Shown here piece by piece: positions 61,691 to 64,000 of a stretch of DNA of 64,000 nucleotides. Every line of letters starts with the position of its first letter. The stretch's first letter is position 1. The position numbers and the translations under genes were made by a program. The notes beneath the pieces are model-generated. The model ran no database searches, was not told the DNA's origin, and saw only the letters and a program-made list of their open reading frames with translations. The DNA comes from Verrucomicrobiota bacterium (lineage in GTDB: Bacteria > Verrucomicrobiota > Verrucomicrobiia > Limisphaerales > J093): assembly GCA_016716505.1 (NCBI GenBank), contig JADJWF010000006.1, positions 124,001 to 188,000 of the forward strand. The letters are read 5' to 3'.

Positions 61691-64000
61691 TTACGCGAAG
61701 TCGTGGGAATCGGCGGCCCGCAGGCCGGTGTACTCGAGGTGCTGGATGCGCGAGGCGCGGATGTGGATCGTGCCTTCGCGCGGTTGCACCACCCCTTCGA
61801 TCAACAGAAAAGGCTCCGTCGTGACCGTCAGGCGCTCCCGCTCGAACAAGCCCGGCGAGATGATCACGTTGGCAATGCCGGTTTCGTCTTCGAGGCTCAC
61901 GAAGCACACGCCCTTCGCCGTGCCGGGACGTTGACGGCAGATGACCTGACCCGCCACGCGCACCCGCTGGCCGTCGCGGGCCTGTTTCAAGTCGGCCGCC
62001 CGCCAGACATCGGGCAAACGCGACCGCATCAACGCCATGGGATGGGGACCCGTCGTCAGCCGCAGCCCCGCGTAATCCGCCAGCGTCCGTTCCAACGGTT
62101 CCATCGGCCGGAGCGGTGATGCGCCCGTCGCCGCCTCCGGCAGCAACTCGTCGTCCCGAACGGTTCGCTCAACCGCCCACATCGCCGCCCGGCGGTGTAG
62201 TTGAAACGCGTTGAGCGCGCCGATCTCGGCGAGCGTGCGCAACTCGTCCCGGCTGAGGTTCGTTCGCTGGCGGAAGTCATCCAGCGAGGCAAAGGGCTGG
62301 CGCGCCCGCTCGCGAACGATCCGTTCCGCGCCGGCCCGGCTCAGTCCCTGGACCTGTTGCAAGCCCAGGCGCAGCGCGCCGTCGGACTCGATCACCGTCG
62401 GCACGTCCGAGCGCAGGGCGCACACCGGCCGCACCGCCACGCCGTGGCGCCCGGCGTCCTTGACCAGCGTGGCGGGGGAGTAGAAGCCCATCGGCTGGTT
62501 GTTCAGGAGCGCGCAGAAGAACTCCGCCGGGCGATGGGCCTTGAGATAGGCGCTGGCGTAGGCGAGGTGGGCGAAGCTGATCGCGTGGGATTCCGGAAAG
62601 CCGTAGAGCGCAAAGGAGCCGACGGCACCCACGATCTGCTCCGCCACGTCACGCGCGACGCCGGCGTTGTCCAGCGCGGCCCGCAGGCGCGCTTCCGCCC
62701 GGCGCATCCGTTCCTCGGACCGGTGGAAGCTCATGGCGCGACGCAGTTCCTCCGCTTCGTCGCCCGTGAAGTGGGCCATGATCATCGCCATCTGCAGCAT
62801 CTGCTCCTGAAACAACGGCACGCCGAGCGTTCGCTCCAAGACGGGGACCAATTGGGGGGCGTAATACGTGACGGGTTCCTCGCCGTTGCGTCGCCGCAGA
62901 TACGGATGCGCGAGGTCGCCCTGGATCGGACCCGGGCGGATGATGGCCACTTCGATGACCAGGTCGTAAAACGTGCGGGGTTTCATCCGGGGCAGCGTGG
63001 CCATCTGCGCCCGGCTTTCGATTTGAAACACCCCGATCGTGTCCGCCCGCTGCATGAGGGCGAAGGTGGCGGGGTCGTTCTCCGGCAGTTGCGCGAGGTC
63101 CACCGGCCGGCCTTGCGCCGCCGTCAGGCGCACCGCGTCCTGCAACACCGCCATCATTCCCAGCCCGAGCAGGTCCACCTTGATGATGCCGAGGTCCTCG
63201 CAATCGTCCTTGTCCCATTGCGCCACCACGCGGCCGGGCATGGCGGCATTTTCCAGCGGCACAATGCGGCTGAGTTCGTGCTGACAGATGATCATGCCGC
63301 CGCTGTGCTGGCCGAGATGCCGGGGCAGCCGGCGCATCTGTTGATAGAGGTGGGCGAACGCGGCCGAGCGCGGATGCGTCGCCGGCAGCCCGGCGCGTTC
63401 CATCTGGGCCTGCAACTCGAGGGTGTGGGGAAAATCGCCGTGCCCGAACAAGCTCGCGAACCGGTCCAGCACGTCGGCGGGAAGCCCGAGCACCTTGCCC
63501 AGCTCGCGCGCGGAGCTGCGGCCGCGATAGGTGATGACGGTCGCCGTCATGGCCGCGCCGTGAGGGCCGTAACGCCGGTACACCTCCTGGATCACCCGTT
63601 CCCGGCGCTCGCCGCTGGGCAGGTCAATGTCAATGTCCGGCCAGCCTTTGCGATTCTCGCTCAGAAACCGCTCGAACAGGACGTTGAACTTCACCGGGTC
63701 CACCGCCGTGATGCCCAGGCAGAAGCACACCGCGCTGTTGGCCGCGCTGCCCCGGCCCTGGGCCAGGATGTCGTTCTCCCGACAGAAACGGACCAGGTCG
63801 GCCACGATCAGGAAGTAGCCGGCAAAGCCGAGCTTGTTGATCAGCGCGAGTTCCTTGCGGAGCAGCGCCTCGACCCGGTCCGGAATGCTTCCGCGATAGC
63901 GCTCGCGCGCGCCGCGATAGGTCCAGTCCCGCAGGACTGACTCCATCGTCTCGCCCGGTCCAACCGGATAACGCGGGAATTCGTAGCCAAGGTCGTCCAG
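61691..64000 (-). CDS. dnaE2: Error-prone DNA polymerase DnaE2 (ImuC), N-terminus outside window
   Basis: At least 769 residues; the frame runs to the window edge, so the start and PHP domain lie beyond. The palm has the catalytic aspartates in WPDIDIDLPSGERR and the AQGRGSAANSAVCFCLG motif. The thumb and fingers include GVFQIESRAQMATLPRM, IRPGPIQGD and GVPLFQEQMLQMAMIMAHFT. The C-terminal OB-fold (GQVICRQRPGTAKGVCFVSL) and ending HLEYTGLR match DnaE2 rather than DnaE1. It acts in translesion synthesis with ImuA and ImuB, which if present would be expected just past the right edge. Confidence 0.93.
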   Translation of the reverse strand: MDDLGYEFPRYPVGPGETMESVLRDWTYRGARERYRGSIPDRVEALLRKELALINKLGFAGYFLIVADLVRFCRENDILAQGRGSAANSAVCFCLGITAVDPVKFNVLFERFLSENRKGWPDIDIDLPSGERRERVIQEVYRRYGPHGAAMTATVITYRGRSSARELGKVLGLPADVLDRFASLFGHGDFPHTLELQAQMERAGLPATHPRSAAFAHLYQQMRRLPRHLGQHSGGMIICQHELSRIVPLENAAMPGRVVAQWDKDDCEDLGIIKVDLLGLGMMAVLQDAVRLTAAQGRPVDLAQLPENDPATFALMQRADTIGVFQIESRAQMATLPRMKPRTFYDLVIEVAIIRPGPIQGDLAHPYLRRRNGEEPVTYYAPQLVPVLERTLGVPLFQEQMLQMAMIMAHFTGDEAEELRRAMSFHRSEERMRRAEARLRAALDNAGVARDVAEQIVGAVGSFALYGFPESHAISFAHLAYASAYLKAHRPAEFFCALLNNQPMGFYSPATLVKDAGRHGVAVRPVCALRSDVPTVIESDGALRLGLQQVQGLSRAGAERIVRERARQPFASLDDFRQRTNLSRDELRTLAEIGALNAFQLHRRAAMWAVERTVRDDELLPEAATGASPLRPMEPLERTLADYAGLRLTTGPHPMALMRSRLPDVWRAADLKQARDGQRVRVAGQVICRQRPGTAKGVCFVSLEDETGIANVIISPGLFERERLTVTTEPFLLIEGVVQPREGTIHIRASRIQHLEYTGLRAADSHDFA

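Overview
The window is one contiguous stretch of GC-rich bacterial chromosome with closely packed genes on both strands. No phage, insertion sequence or CRISPR array is visible. The gene set points to Verrucomicrobiota, probably a subdivision-3-like (Limisphaerales/Pedosphaera-type) lineage. Reasons: Tat-exported Gfo/Idh and sugar-metabolism proteins with twin arginines, a secD-secF fusion, a carB gene made as an N-terminal half only, a short LID-less adenylate kinase, a lone pseudopilin, a short PilB-type ATPase, and many starts without an obvious Shine-Dalgarno motif. This placement is inference; no 16S gene is present.

Layout. 1-5.3 kb: tail of an ATP-grasp gene, then a Na+/solute symporter, an MFS carrier and a frameshifted amidohydrolase, which look like a small uptake-and-catabolism locus. 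5.4-9.1 kb: SRP RNA, dnaX, ybaB, recR and a HAD phosphatase, the widespread ffs-dnaX-ybaB-recR arrangement. 9.2-11.7 kb (minus strand): carB N-half followed by a decayed PIN toxin gene with two in-frame amber codons, a 69-residue partner and a DUF2283 gene. 12-14.3 kb: lipoprotein, GYF/cyclic-nucleotide-binding protein, recF. 14.4-19.1 kb: DPP IV-type peptidase, PHP-domain hydrolase, Gfo/Idh oxidoreductase. 19.3-22.9 kb: purN, yajC, secDF. 23-29.6 kb (minus): ComEC, VanZ-like protein, pseudopilin, ferritin and a membrane-fused spermidine-synthase-like protein. 29.7-35.5 kb: CNNM/CBS protein converging on a 1,491-residue GH13+GH133 debranching enzyme.

35.7-41 kb: membrane protein, adenylate kinase, fmt, PilB/GspE-type ATPase, HpnI-like glycosyltransferase. 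41.2-46.7 kb: mnmE, FlK-like thioesterase, AraC regulator, DUF2200, second spermidine-synthase-like membrane protein. 46.9-52 kb: esterase fused to an alpha-toroid glycosidase-like domain, PQQ-type beta-propeller, frameshifted TraB-family lipoprotein. 52.5-64 kb: tRNA-Leu(UAG), an expanded FucP-like carrier, an ABC exporter operon ending in a DUF3299 lipoprotein, formate-THF ligase, a GH99-like secreted protein, and an error-prone DnaE2 running off the right edge.

Most genes are housekeeping or carbohydrate-related. The least ordinary items are the very large two-headed debranching enzyme, the FucP-like carrier with extra membrane and soluble segments, the esterase-glycosidase fusion, the split carB with an AT-rich in-frame insertion, Cys-to-Asp changes in the DnaX zinc module, and frameshifts that sit in homopolymer runs (two clear, one possible) and may be sequence errors. 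I see no clear new defence or mobile system.
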